Of a stretch of 64,000 bases of DNA, positions 27,505 to 35,993 are shown piece by piece. This stretch comes from Pantoea piersonii. GTDB taxonomy: Bacteria > Pseudomonadota > Gammaproteobacteria > Enterobacterales > Enterobacteriaceae. A program made the position numbers and the translations under genes. Below the pieces are notes generated by a model. It searched no databases. It was given only the letters and a program-made list of their open reading frames with translations, and had not been told where the DNA came from. Position 1 is the stretch's first letter. Each line of letters opens with the position of its first letter. The stretch spans positions 496,001 through 560,000 of the forward strand of contig NZ_RARB01000001.1 in the NCBI RefSeq assembly GCF_003612015.1, in the 5' to 3' direction.

Positions 27505-28050
27505 TTATTTCTTTGTCTGTTCTAACGCCTGGCTCAGCGTACCGCCGCCCGGATGCGGCCAGTCAGCGACGTAGCGCACGTCATCCACGACCCAGCAGGT
27601 GCCTTCGCGGATCATCAACACCTCGTCCTGCCAGCTTTTACCGTCGCGGCTCAGCTCGACGCGCAGCGGAATATTACGCGCGTCGCGGTTCGGGATAGTC
27701 GAGCTGTCCGCCACGCTGGCGGCGGTTGGCCCTTGCGGCAGGCTGGAGAAGAGATCGCCGCTGCGCCACTGCGCCGTAGCATTGCTGCCTTGCGCGTTCG
27801 CCTGCTGTAGCGCCTGATAGAGGCGTTCGCTCAGGTAAGGGCGGTACTTCGCCAGCTGATCGCTGCCGGGCAGGCCTTGCGTCGGCTGCTGGATGCGCAG
27901 ATCGTAAAACTGCTGCGCGACGCTGTCAGGGCCGCCGTCGACGCAGGGTGCGGTGCGTGGGCCATTGTCCTTGATCACCGGCTCGACCGTCGTACAGGCG
28001 GAGAGCAGCAGTGCGGCGGGAAGCAGCAGCGCAAAGGCTTTGTTTCTCAT
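27505..28050 (-). CDS. ybjP: Lipoprotein YbjP
   Basis: Predicted lipoprotein of 181 residues; MRNKAFALLLPAALLLSAC has a lipobox LSAC with the acylated cysteine at residue 19, followed by TT (no inner-membrane retention Asp). Central features are VDGGPDSVAQQFYDLRIQQ and the C-terminal CWVVDDVRYVADWPHPGGGTLSQAL, typical of the DUF3828-like YbjP proteins. In recent E. coli work YbjP has been linked to TolC, but I rely on this only weakly. Monocistronic, with its own terminator. Confidence 0.85.
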   Translation of the reverse strand: MRNKAFALLLPAALLLSACTTVEPVIKDNGPRTAPCVDGGPDSVAQQFYDLRIQQPTQGLPGSDQLAKYRPYLSERLYQALQQANAQGSNATAQWRSGDLFSSLPQGPTAASVADSSTIPNRDARNIPLRVELSRDGKSWQDEVLMIREGTCWVVDDVRYVADWPHPGGGTLSQALEQTKK

Positions 28051-28156
28051 CTCGATTTCCTTATTGTCTCTGGCAAAGCGTCATTTTTAGCATAGAGTAT
28101 AGCCGTGCTTTTTAGTCGAAAGAGCCTTGCACGCCATTTCATATAAGGAGAGAGCG

Positions 28157-28477
28157 ATGAAATTTTCCACCACGCCCACCCTGGAAGGACACAGCATCAG
28201 CGATTACTGCGGCGTCGTTACCGGCGAAGCTATCCTCGGCGCGAACATTTTCCGCGACTTTTTCGCCGGTATCCGCGATGTGGTCGGCGGACGTTCCGGC
28301 GCCTATGAGAAAGAGCTGCGCAAGGCGCGTGAAATCGCCTTTGAAGAGCTGGAAGCGCAGGCGAAATCGCTGGGCGCCAACGCGGTGGTCGGTATTGATA
28401 TCGATTATGAAACCGTAGGCAAGGACGGCAGCATGCTGATGGTCAGCGTGACCGGCACGGCGGTGATCCTGCGTTGA
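28157..28477 (+). CDS. ybjQ: YbjQ family protein (heavy-metal-binding-like fold)
   Basis: Small cytoplasmic protein, 106 residues, UPF0145/YbjQ family, forming pentamers in known structures; function unresolved. The sequence [47 protein letters not shown] is nearly invariant in the family. The start at 28157 has AGGAGAG upstream. Its TGA overlaps the TTG start of amiD (TTGA). Confidence 0.92.
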   Translation: MKFSTTPTLEGHSISDYCGVVTGEAILGANIFRDFFAGIRDVVGGRSGAYEKELRKAREIAFEELEAQAKSLGANAVVGIDIDYETVGKDGSMLMVSVTGTAVILR

Positions 28478-29289
28478 GGCTGTTGCTGGCGGCGCTGACG
28501 CTGCTGCTGGCGGGATGCCAGAGCGGGATAGAATCGCGCCAGGGCTACTGGGTCGATACGCAGCATCCCGCTTATGGCGCCAGGCCGCGTATTAAAGTGG
28601 TTGTCATTCACTATACCGCCGAAGATTTTCCCTCTTCGCTGGCGACGCTGACCGATCGCGACGTCAGCGCCCACTACCTTATTCCTCGCCAGCCGCCGCA
28701 GCGCGCCGGAAAACATGTGGTCTGGCAGCTGGTGCCGGAGAGCCAGCTCGCCTGGCATGCCGGCCCCAGCTTCTGGCGCGGCGCAACGCGCATTAACGAT
28801 ACCTCGATCGGCATTGAGCTGGTGAACCGCGGCTACACGCGCACGTTAACCGGGCGCGACTGGCAGCCCTTTACCGACGCGCAGATCGCCGCGCTGATAC
28901 CCTTGCTGAAGGATATTGCTCAACGCTACGCCATTGCGCCGGAGAATATTGTGGGCCACAGCGATGTCGCGCCGCAGCGCAAGCAGGACCCCGGTCCGCG
29001 GTTTCCCTGGCGTCAGCTGGCGCAGCAGGGCATCGGCGCCTGGCCGGAGGCGGCTCGCGTGAAGCGCTATTTAGCGGGAAGGGCGGCAACAGCGCCGGTA
29101 GAAACAGAAACGCTGCTGTCGGCGCTGTCGCGCTACGGCTATGACGTCAGCGGCGCGACCACGCCGCGCCAGCAACAGCAGCTGATTGCGGCGTTTCAGA
29201 TGCATTTTCGTCCGGCGGATTATCGCGGTTTGCCGGACGCGGAAACGCTGGCGATTGCCGAAGCGCTGCTGGAGAAGTATGGCGGTTAA
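28474..29289 (+). CDS. amiD: N-acetylmuramoyl-L-alanine amidase AmiD (lipoprotein)
   Basis: Outer-membrane lipoprotein zinc amidase that cleaves the MurNAc-L-Ala bond in peptidoglycan and anhydro-muropeptides. The gene starts with TTG at 28474, overlapping the ybjQ stop, so expression is likely coupled. The signal [15 protein letters not shown] has lipobox LAGC. Amidase_2 zinc and catalytic motifs: [10 protein letters not shown] (first His), [34 protein letters not shown] (second His and Asp). A C-terminal peptidoglycan-binding-like domain (about residues 205-270) follows, including [14 protein letters not shown]. Confidence 0.92.
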   Translation: MRLLLAALTLLLAGCQSGIESRQGYWVDTQHPAYGARPRIKVVVIHYTAEDFPSSLATLTDRDVSAHYLIPRQPPQRAGKHVVWQLVPESQLAWHAGPSFWRGATRINDTSIGIELVNRGYTRTLTGRDWQPFTDAQIAALIPLLKDIAQRYAIAPENIVGHSDVAPQRKQDPGPRFPWRQLAQQGIGAWPEAARVKRYLAGRAATAPVETETLLSALSRYGYDVSGATTPRQQQQLIAAFQMHFRPADYRGLPDAETLAIAEALLEKYGG

Positions 29290-30287
29290 CGCTGCAGGAA
29301 CGCTTTCCAGTGCGCCACCAGCTGCTCCAGCGCATGACGATCGACATCAAGATGCGTCACGATACGCGTCACCGGCCCGACGCTTAACAATACGTCGCGC
29401 TGGGCGAACCAGCTTTGCAGCGCCTGGACCTGCTCGGCGGGCACGCGCACGAACAGCATATTAGTCTGCTGATCTACCACCTCAACGCCCGCCTGCTGCA
29501 GCTGCTGGCCGAGCCACGCGGCGTTGTCGTGATCCTCTTTCAGACGTGCCACATTGTGCTGCAGCGCATAGAGACCGGCCGCCGCCAGAATACCCGCCTG
29601 GCGCATACCGCCGCCTGCCATTTTGCGCCAGCGGCGGGCGCGTTCAATATAGGCCTTATCGCCGCACAGCAGCGATCCCACCGGCGTGCCCAGCCCTTTC
29701 GACAGGCAGATAGTCAGGGTATCGCAGTAGCGCGCGATCGCTTCCAGCGTAACGTTTTGCGCCACCACCGCGTTAAAGATGCGCGCGCCGTCGATATGCA
29801 GCGCCAGTTTACGTTCGCGGCTGAACGCATAGGCGCGGGCGAGATAGTCGAGCGGCAGCACCTTACCGTGATGAGTATTTTCCAGGCTGAGCAGGCGAGT
29901 CCGCGCGAAGTGAATATCATCCGGCTTGATGGCGGCCGCGACTAAATCGAGCGGCAGCGTGCCATCTTCGGCGGCGAGGATCGGCTGCGGCTGAATACTG
30001 CCCAGCACCGCCGCGCCGCCCGCTTCATATTTGTAGTTATGCGCCTGCTGGCCGACGATATATTCATCGCCGCGCTCGCAGTGGCTCAGCAGCGCCACCA
30101 GATTCGCCTGGGTGCCGGTAGGGAAGAATAGCGCGGCCTCTTTGCCGCTGAGGCGCGCGGCTTCTGCCTCAAGCGCGTTCACGGTCGGGTCGTCGCGATA
30201 GACGTCGTCGCCGGTTTCGGCGGCCATCATCGCCTGCAACATCGCGGCGCTGGGCCGGGTTACGGTATCACTGCGTAAATCGATCAC
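29286..30287 (-). CDS. ltaE: Low-specificity L-threonine aldolase
   Basis: PLP enzyme splitting L-threonine or allo-threonine to glycine and acetaldehyde, 333 residues as in E. coli. I place the start at the GTG at 30287 (MIDLRSDTVTRPS), with AGGAGA 6-11 bases upstream; an open frame continues upstream but covers the repeat and terminator and is not conserved. PLP lysine is in the LSKGLGTPVGS motif near residue 197-200; the substrate/PLP residues in HIDGARIFNA and the YRDDPTVNALE N-terminal motif are present. Overlaps the end of amiD by four bases on the opposite strand. Confidence 0.94.
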   Translation of the reverse strand: MIDLRSDTVTRPSAAMLQAMMAAETGDDVYRDDPTVNALEAEAARLSGKEAALFFPTGTQANLVALLSHCERGDEYIVGQQAHNYKYEAGGAAVLGSIQPQPILAAEDGTLPLDLVAAAIKPDDIHFARTRLLSLENTHHGKVLPLDYLARAYAFSRERKLALHIDGARIFNAVVAQNVTLEAIARYCDTLTICLSKGLGTPVGSLLCGDKAYIERARRWRKMAGGGMRQAGILAAAGLYALQHNVARLKEDHDNAAWLGQQLQQAGVEVVDQQTNMLFVRVPAEQVQALQSWFAQRDVLLSVGPVTRIVTHLDVDRHALEQLVAHWKAFLQR

Positions 30288-30300
30288 GTTGCTCTCCTGA

Positions 30301-30329
30301 GAAAAGAAAAACGGGCGTAAACGCCCGTT
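30301..30329 (-). terminator. Terminator between poxB and ltaE
   Basis: Stem AACGGGCG / CGCCCGTT (30310-30329), tetraloop, and on the minus strand a TTTTCTTTTC tail. It sits just upstream of the ltaE ribosome site, so it separates ltaE from poxB. Confidence 0.75.
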
Positions 30330-30351
30330 AAGATTAACAACAGGTGCCGAA

Positions 30352-30435
30352 GCGGGTGACATGAGCAGATCGCAAAGATGCGCAAGGCATCCCTGACGCG
30401 GGACGCTTTGCTCTTCTGCCCATGATGACACCCGC
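30352..30435. repeat. Dispersed long palindromic element, copy B
   Basis: About 84 bases between poxB and ltaE. The arms GCGGGTGACATGAGC (30352-30366) and GCCCATGATGACACCCGC (30418-30435) are complementary with small gaps, and GCAAAG / CTTTGC extends the stem. Relative to copy A at 10834-10938 it lacks about 25 central bases but shares the GGCATCCCTG and GCGGGACGCTTTGCTC blocks. Confidence 0.7.
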
Positions 30436-30492
30436 TTTTCAGACTTCCAGCGCGCTGAAAAGCGCATCAACGCCCGCCGTTCTCTTTCTCTT

Positions 30493-32214
30493 TTACCGCA
30501 GCCAGTTGGTTTTCGCCAGCTCCACGACTTCGTCGCCGCGACCATTCAGAATCGCACGCAGCATATAGATGCTGAAGCCTTTCGCCTGCTCCATCTTGAT
30601 TTGCGGCGGCATCGCCAGCTCCTCTTTGGCGGTGATGACATCTACCAGCACCGGGCCGGGATGGGCAAAGGCCTGCTCCAGCGCGCCGTTAAGCTCAGAC
30701 GCTTTTTCCACGCGGATGCCCTTAATGCCGCAGGCTTCGGCGATGGCGGCGAAGTCAGGGTTATCCAGCTCGGTGCCGTCGGTGAGGTAGCCGCCCGCCT
30801 TCATCTCCATGGCGACAAAGCCCAGTACGCTGTTGTTAAAGATCACCAGCTTCACCGGCAGCTTGAGCTGCGCCAGGGTAATAAAGTCGCCCATCAGCAT
30901 GCTGAAGCCGCCGTCGCCGCACAGCGCCACCACCTGACGATCGCGGTTCAGCGCCTGAGCGCCAAGCGCCTGCGGCATGGCGTTAGCCATCGAACCGTGG
31001 TTGAAAGAGCCCAGCAGGCGACGACGTCCGTTCATCTTCAGATAGCGCGCGGCCCAGACGGTGGGCGTGCCGACGTCGCAGGTGAAAATCGCGTCATCGC
31101 TGGCGTAGTGGCTAATCTGCTGCGCCAGATACTGCGGATGAATCGCCTGTTTGTCGTTGGCGTTGGCCAGCTCATCCAGCCCTTTGCGCGCATCGGCGTA
31201 ATGTTCCAGCGCGCTGTCGAGATGATGGCGATCGATTTTCTTCTCCAGTCGCGGCAGCAGCGCCTGCAGCGTCGGCTTCACCGCACCGACATACGCCTGA
31301 TCGAGGTGGCAGTGCGCGCCGAGACTACCGGGATTGATATCAATCTGAATGATTTTCGCGTGTTCCGGATAGAAGGCGCGATAGGGGAATTTGGTGCCGA
31401 GCAGCAGCAGCGTATCGGCATTCATCATGGCGTGATAACCGGAGGAGAAGCCGATCAGCCCAGTCATGCCGACATCATAGGGGTTGTCATACTCAAGGTG
31501 CTCTTTGCCACGCAGCGCATGGACTATCGGCGCCTTGAGCGTCTCCGCCAGCCGTACCACGTCGTCATGCGCGCCAGCGCAGCCGCTGCCGCACAGTAAC
31601 GTGATATTGCCAGCATCGTTCAGGGTTTGCGCCAGCAGTGCCAGCTCGCTCTCCTGCGGCACAACCTGCGGCAGCTGCGGAGGATACCACTCGGCAGAGG
31701 CGCTCTCCGGCGCAGGCTTCAATGCCACGTCGCCCGGCAAGACCACGACGGATACGCCGCGATTCAGGATCGCCTTGCGCATCGCGATGCCCAGCACCTG
31801 CGGCAGCTGCTCCGGGCTGGACACCAGCTCGCAGTAGTGGCTGCACTCGCGGAACAGCTCCTGCGGATGGGTCTCCTGAAAATAGCCGCTGCCAATCTCG
31901 CTGGAAGGAATATGCGCGGCGATCGCCAGCACCGGCACGCGGTTGCGGTGGCAGTCGAACAGGCCGTTGATCAGGTGCAGGTTGCCAGGCCCGCAGGAAC
32001 CGGCGCAAACCGCCAGTTCACCGCTGACGTGAGCCTCTGCGCCGGCGGCAAAGGCGGCGACCTCTTCATGGCGCGTCGGCATCCATTCGATGGTGCCCAT
32101 GCGGTTCAGGCTGTCGCTCAGCCCATTCAGGGAGTCTCCGGTCACCCCCCAGATACGTTTGACACCTGCGTTTTCCAGCGTTTTCGCGATCAGCGCCGCA
32201 ACGGTCTGTTTCAT
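30493..32214 (-). CDS. poxB: Pyruvate dehydrogenase (quinone), pyruvate oxidase PoxB
   Basis: Peripheral membrane thiamine-diphosphate/FAD flavoenzyme that decarboxylates pyruvate to acetate and passes electrons to ubiquinone; 573 residues. Domains: N-terminal PYR ([14 protein letters not shown], catalytic glutamate in [11 protein letters not shown]), central FAD domain, C-terminal PP domain with the ThDP motif [29 protein letters not shown]. The C-terminal amphipathic tail (about residues 550-573) used for lipid activation is present. In E. coli it is sigma-S dependent; I could not identify the promoter here. Confidence 0.96.
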   Translation of the reverse strand: MKQTVAALIAKTLENAGVKRIWGVTGDSLNGLSDSLNRMGTIEWMPTRHEEVAAFAAGAEAHVSGELAVCAGSCGPGNLHLINGLFDCHRNRVPVLAIAAHIPSSEIGSGYFQETHPQELFRECSHYCELVSSPEQLPQVLGIAMRKAILNRGVSVVVLPGDVALKPAPESASAEWYPPQLPQVVPQESELALLAQTLNDAGNITLLCGSGCAGAHDDVVRLAETLKAPIVHALRGKEHLEYDNPYDVGMTGLIGFSSGYHAMMNADTLLLLGTKFPYRAFYPEHAKIIQIDINPGSLGAHCHLDQAYVGAVKPTLQALLPRLEKKIDRHHLDSALEHYADARKGLDELANANDKQAIHPQYLAQQISHYASDDAIFTCDVGTPTVWAARYLKMNGRRRLLGSFNHGSMANAMPQALGAQALNRDRQVVALCGDGGFSMLMGDFITLAQLKLPVKLVIFNNSVLGFVAMEMKAGGYLTDGTELDNPDFAAIAEACGIKGIRVEKASELNGALEQAFAHPGPVLVDVITAKEELAMPPQIKMEQAKGFSIYMLRAILNGRGDEVVELAKTNWLR

Positions 32215-32338
32215 CGTGTTCTCCTCTGGCGGTAAGCCATCTTCCCGATGGCGGACAAAAGAAAAAGACTAGACGAGCTTTTCCATCCCCAGCCGTGAAA
32301 AAGTGCGTTGCCCTGACCGTTAAGAGGCGCGTTGTACC

Positions 32339-33238
32339 TCAGGCGGAGAAAAAGGCGATCAGCAGCGGCGCCAGCAGGCTCATCACAAAACCGTGCACAA
32401 TAGCCGCCGGGACAATCTCACTGCCGCCTGCACGCTGCAGCACCGGCAGGGTGAAATCCATCGCCGTCGCGCCGCACAGACCCAGTGCACAAGAGCGATG
32501 CCGGGCGATCAAGGCCGGGATCAGCATGATGGCGGTCAGCTCGCGCAGCAGATCGTTAAAAAAGGCGGCGCTGCCGATCACCGGACCGAACGCCTCGGTC
32601 ATCAGGATGCCGGAGAGGGAATACCAGCCGAAACCGCTGGCCAGCGCCAGGCCGGTTTTCAGCGGCAGACCCAGCAGCGCGGCGGCAATCGCGCCGCCCA
32701 GCAGCGCGCTCAACAGCACCACGACCGATACCAGCATGCCGCGGCGATTAAGCAGAATCTGACGCAGCGTCATGCCGCTGCCGCGCAGCTGTATGCCGAC
32801 AAGAAACAGTAAAAAGATCAGCGCGTACTCGCTGGCCGTTGAGGCGTGGCGTAAGAAGGAGAGCTGCGTCAGCCCGGTGAGAAAGCCCACCACCACCACG
32901 CCGCACAGCGTGAGTGAATCGAGCGCCATTCGCAGCCGCGACGGCAGCGCTTCCTGTTTGTGCTTATGCTGCCAGGGGCGATTTTTTTCCAGCAGGCGCA
33001 GCGCCAGCAGGTTGCACAGCAGGATCGCCAGCGCGCTTACCAGCGCGATATGAAACACGCTCAGCAGGTTGCTGCTGAGGTTATCGAGAAAGGCGAGACT
33101 GATGCCCATAAAAAACAGGATGATATAAACCATCCAGCCCAGCAGGCGATTCACCAGCCGTAAGAAAGCGGGCTGATGCAGCGGCAGCAGCCAGCCCACC
33201 ACCAGCGGCAGCAGAATGATAAGGAGTCCAGAATACAT
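32339..33238 (-). CDS. lysO: L-lysine exporter LysO
   Basis: Inner-membrane exporter of lysine (and the analogue thialysine), formerly YbjE; 299 residues, same as E. coli. Eight or more membrane segments. Conserved stretches: MVYIILFFMGISLAFLDNLSSNLL, LRMALDSLTLCGVVVVGF, LILNRRGMLVSVVV-like segment, ASGFGWYSLSGILMTEAFGPVIGSAAFFNDLLRE and ALGLCGATAMDFTLPVLQRAGG. ArgR regulates the E. coli gene, but I see no ArgR box in the short gap upstream here. Ends 125 bases before poxB on the same strand. Confidence 0.93.
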   Translation of the reverse strand: MYSGLLIILLPLVVGWLLPLHQPAFLRLVNRLLGWMVYIILFFMGISLAFLDNLSSNLLSVFHIALVSALAILLCNLLALRLLEKNRPWQHKHKQEALPSRLRMALDSLTLCGVVVVGFLTGLTQLSFLRHASTASEYALIFLLFLVGIQLRGSGMTLRQILLNRRGMLVSVVVLLSALLGGAIAAALLGLPLKTGLALASGFGWYSLSGILMTEAFGPVIGSAAFFNDLLRELTAIMLIPALIARHRSCALGLCGATAMDFTLPVLQRAGGSEIVPAAIVHGFVMSLLAPLLIAFFSA

Positions 33239-33343
33239 AACAGATGCTTTTCCTTGCAGAGAGTGCCGACACGCTAGCGAAAAAGCCTGATAGAGTAAAC
33301 CCTTGTATTACAGCAGCCTGATTGAACCTGAGGATGGACGCCG

Positions 33344-34990
33344 ATGATTCTGGAGCATATCGAAATTACCGGGTTTCGCGGCATTAATCATTTATCGCTG
33401 CCGCTTACCCAGACTAACGTACTCATTGGGGAGAACGCCTGGGGTAAATCGAGTTTGCTGGACGCGATGAGCCTGCTGCTTGCCCCGCAGGAGACCTTTT
33501 ATCCGTTCACCCGGCACGATTTTCACTTCACGCCAGGCAACAGCGAGACGCGGATGCGGCGGCTGCAGGTCGTGTTCCATTTTCGCGATGACGGCGAGGA
33601 GCAGGATGCGCTTTTCTCGCCGTTCTGGCAGCGCGACGCGCAGGGCGTACGGCGGCTCTACTTCAGCACCCGCGCGCGGCTACGCGAAACGGAGGTTACC
33701 GCTTCGCGTCGCTTTTTGCGCGCTGACGGCGAGGTGTTGCCGCTGGCGGGCAGCGAGGAGGCGATAAGGCAGCTGGTGCGGCTGCATCCGGTGCTGCGCC
33801 TGCGCGATGCGCGCTTTAGCCGACGCTCGCGCCATGATGAAAGCGATGCGCAGGCGCGCAGCGCACAGCTGAACGCCTTAGCGGCGGATATCGACAGCCT
33901 GACGCGCCAGCTGGCATCGCAGCCGCATCAGCTCAGCGATGAAACGCTGCGGCAGGGCGTAGCGACCATGCAGCAGCTGATGGAGCACTACTTTCTGGTG
34001 CTGCAACCCGCCGACGGCCGCGCGCGGCGCAGCGATCCGCATGGGCGCGACGGGGCGCACGGCTGGCGCGCGCTGGATCGGCTCAACCAGCTCATCGGCG
34101 AAACCGATTCGCGCAGCCGCCAGATCGTTCTGCTGCGCATGTTCGTTCTGCTGGCGCAGGCGCGCGGCGCGGCGACGCTCTCGCCTCAGGCGCGTCCATT
34201 ATTGCTTATTGAAGATCCGGAAACCCGGCTGCATCCGATTATGCTGTCAGTGACCTGGAACCTGCTCGATCTTATTCCGCTGCAGAAAATCGCGACCACT
34301 AATTCTGGCGAGCTGCTGTCGCTGACGCCGGTAGAAAACGTCTGCCGGCTGGTGCGCGAGCCGACGCGCGTCGCCGCCTGGCGCATTGGCCCGCAGGGGC
34401 TTAGCGCGGAAGAGAGCCGCCGTATCGGCTTTCATATTCGCGTTAATCGTCCGTCGGCTCTGTTCGCCCGTTGCTGGCTGCTGGTGGAAGGGGAAACCGA
34501 GGTGTGGATTATCAATGAGCTGGCGCGTCAGTGCGGCTACCACTTCGCGGCGGAAGGGGTAAAAGTGATTGAGTTTGCGCAATCCGGCCTGAAGCCGCTG
34601 CTGAAATTTGCTGCGCGCATGGGCATCGCCTGGCATGTGCTGACCGATGGAGACGATGCTGGCAATAAATATGCCGCCACAACGCGCAGCCAGCTTCAGC
34701 CGCATGATGAAAGCGAGCACTATCTGACCCAGCTGCCGGCGCTGGATATGGAGCACTTTCTTTTCAAAGAGGGCTTCCAGGATGTTTATCTGCAGATGGC
34801 GCATCTGCCGTTAAATGTTGCCATGAGTCCCAGGCGTATCATTACCAAAGCTCTCCAGCACGCCTCCAAGCCGGAGCTGGCAATCGCCGTGGCGACGGCC
34901 GCCGCCGAACGTGGAGAAGCAGCGATGCCGCCGCTGATGCGCCAGATGTTTTCCCGCGTCATGTGGCTGGCGCGCGGCAAGGCGGATTAA
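33344..34990 (+). CDS. ybjD: OLD-family ATP-dependent nuclease YbjD
   Basis: Overcoming-lysogenization-defect family protein, 548 residues, combining an ABC/SMC-type ATPase and a TOPRIM nuclease domain. Walker A is LIGENAWGKSSLLDA (about residues 27-41), Walker B region LLLIEDPETRLHP (about 285-297), and the TOPRIM acidic residues are in WLLVEGETEVW (about 381-391) and TDGDDAGNKYA (about 428-438). Cellular role in enterobacteria is unknown. It stands alone (no UvrD-like GajB partner), in the same place as in E. coli, so I treat it as a core gene rather than part of a defence system. Confidence 0.92.
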   Translation: MILEHIEITGFRGINHLSLPLTQTNVLIGENAWGKSSLLDAMSLLLAPQETFYPFTRHDFHFTPGNSETRMRRLQVVFHFRDDGEEQDALFSPFWQRDAQGVRRLYFSTRARLRETEVTASRRFLRADGEVLPLAGSEEAIRQLVRLHPVLRLRDARFSRRSRHDESDAQARSAQLNALAADIDSLTRQLASQPHQLSDETLRQGVATMQQLMEHYFLVLQPADGRARRSDPHGRDGAHGWRALDRLNQLIGETDSRSRQIVLLRMFVLLAQARGAATLSPQARPLLLIEDPETRLHPIMLSVTWNLLDLIPLQKIATTNSGELLSLTPVENVCRLVREPTRVAAWRIGPQGLSAEESRRIGFHIRVNRPSALFARCWLLVEGETEVWIINELARQCGYHFAAEGVKVIEFAQSGLKPLLKFAARMGIAWHVLTDGDDAGNKYAATTRSQLQPHDESEHYLTQLPALDMEHFLFKEGFQDVYLQMAHLPLNVAMSPRRIITKALQHASKPELAIAVATAAAERGEAAMPPLMRQMFSRVMWLARGKAD

Positions 34991-35010
34991 CCGCACGTGC
35001 GCAAGAAAAT

Positions 35011-35040
35011 AAAATGCCAGCGACACGGCTGGCATTTTTT
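35011..35040. terminator. Terminator between ybjD and cspD
   Basis: Eleven-base stem AAAATGCCAGC / GCTGGCATTTT with loop GACACG and a following T-run; A-rich on the left, so it can work in both directions between convergent genes. Confidence 0.85.
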
Positions 35041-35071
35041 GGGGGAGCGTTCAGAATGGGGTGATAGCAGT

Positions 35072-35293
35072 TCAGGCGTGCTGTACAGCGTCCACCGGCA
35101 CGATCAGGCTGGCATGATTGCCTTTCGGGCCTTGATGAACATCAAACTGAACTTGTTGGCCGGCTTTTAATGTTCTGTAACCATCCATCTGAATCGTAGA
35201 GTAGTGCGCGAAGATATCTTCTCCGCCACCGATCGGACAGATAAAGCCGAAGCCCTTAGCGTTATTGAACCATTTAACAGTACCCGTCTCCAT
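35072..35293 (-). CDS. cspD: Cold-shock-domain protein CspD
   Basis: Stationary-phase single-stranded DNA-binding protein that inhibits replication, 73 residues, not cold-induced in E. coli. RNP1 is KGFGFI (in WFNNAKGFGFICP) and RNP2 is DIFAHY, the latter with Ala-Tyr typical of CspD rather than VHF of CspA. I chose the ATG at 35293, which has GAGGGAAG 8-15 bases upstream; an upstream TTG at 35371 is rejected. Divergent from clpS, the arrangement in which Lon and ClpAP control CspD turnover (established in E. coli for Lon). Confidence 0.95.
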   Translation of the reverse strand: METGTVKWFNNAKGFGFICPIGGGEDIFAHYSTIQMDGYRTLKAGQQVQFDVHQGPKGNHASLIVPVDAVQHA

Positions 35294-35614
35294 GCTTTTA
35301 CTTCCCTCGCAAGACATTTTGATAACCAGGTGAGTAAATTGAAGCTGGGGTCGAGTTTGTTTAAAACTCAATCAGCTTGTGTCTGTAGAATGTAGAGAAA
35401 GAGACCCTGGCGTCAAGCAAACCACCGGAGAGCGCGGGGATAAAATCATTAAAATTTGAAGCGGTTAACGCTATTGCGAATTTTGTGATACAGGTCGCGC
35501 GCGGTTTTTTCCGCAAAAAATCGCTGCGGCGGAGGGGGGCTTGACAAGCGTGTTAAACTCTACGTATGGACAGTTAATCGTCCGTATCGATGTGCAGAAT
35601 TTCAACGGAACATT
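35294..35614. other. Divergent cspD / clpS intergenic region
   Basis: About 320 bases, relatively A+T-rich, that must contain the promoters of cspD and clpS. TTGACA at 35541-35546 is a perfect -35 hexamer on the plus strand for clpS, but I see no convincing -10 at the correct distance. No other feature found. Confidence 0.5.
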
Positions 35615-35935
35615 ATGGCAAATACTAACGACTGGCTTAACTTTGAACACCTGGCCGAAGACAAAGCGAAGGAGGGACTCAAGCCGCCCTCTATGTATAA
35701 AGTCATTCTGAATAATGACGATTATACACCTATGGAATTTGTTATTGACGTTCTGCAAAAGTTCTTTTCTTATGATGTTGAACGTGCAACGCAACTGATG
35801 CTGAAAGTTCACTACCACGGGAAAGCGATCTGCGGTGTTTTTACCGCCGAAGTGGCGGAGACCAAAGTCGCTATGGTGAACAATTACGCGCGGGAGAATC
35901 AGCATCCATTGCTGTGTACGCTGGAAAAAGCCTGA
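35615..35935 (+). CDS. clpS: ClpAP adaptor ClpS
   Basis: Adaptor that recognises N-end-rule residues (Leu, Phe, Tyr, Trp) and delivers substrates to ClpAP. 106 residues, as in E. coli. The N-terminal flexible tail ([19 protein letters not shown]) is followed by the core with [18 protein letters not shown] (binding-pocket residues N, D and M) and the [20 protein letters not shown] segment. clpA begins 58 bases later. Aat, which creates such N-terminal residues, is encoded at 38927-39619. Confidence 0.96.
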   Translation: MANTNDWLNFEHLAEDKAKEGLKPPSMYKVILNNDDYTPMEFVIDVLQKFFSYDVERATQLMLKVHYHGKAICGVFTAEVAETKVAMVNNYARENQHPLLCTLEKA

Positions 35936-35993
35936 ACTCGCCCTCATATAGCGAAGGTGAGGTTGTCAGAGCGATAATTGGGGGAGGTGCCTA

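Noticed and set aside
30288..30545. N-terminal extension of the ltaE frame
   Set aside because: It runs through a terminator and a repeat element; the GTG at 30287 has a good ribosome site and gives the exact family length.
33344..34990. YbjD as part of an anti-phage defence system (OLD/Gabija-like)
   Set aside because: There is no UvrD-like helicase, reverse transcriptase or other partner next to it, and it sits at its usual core position.
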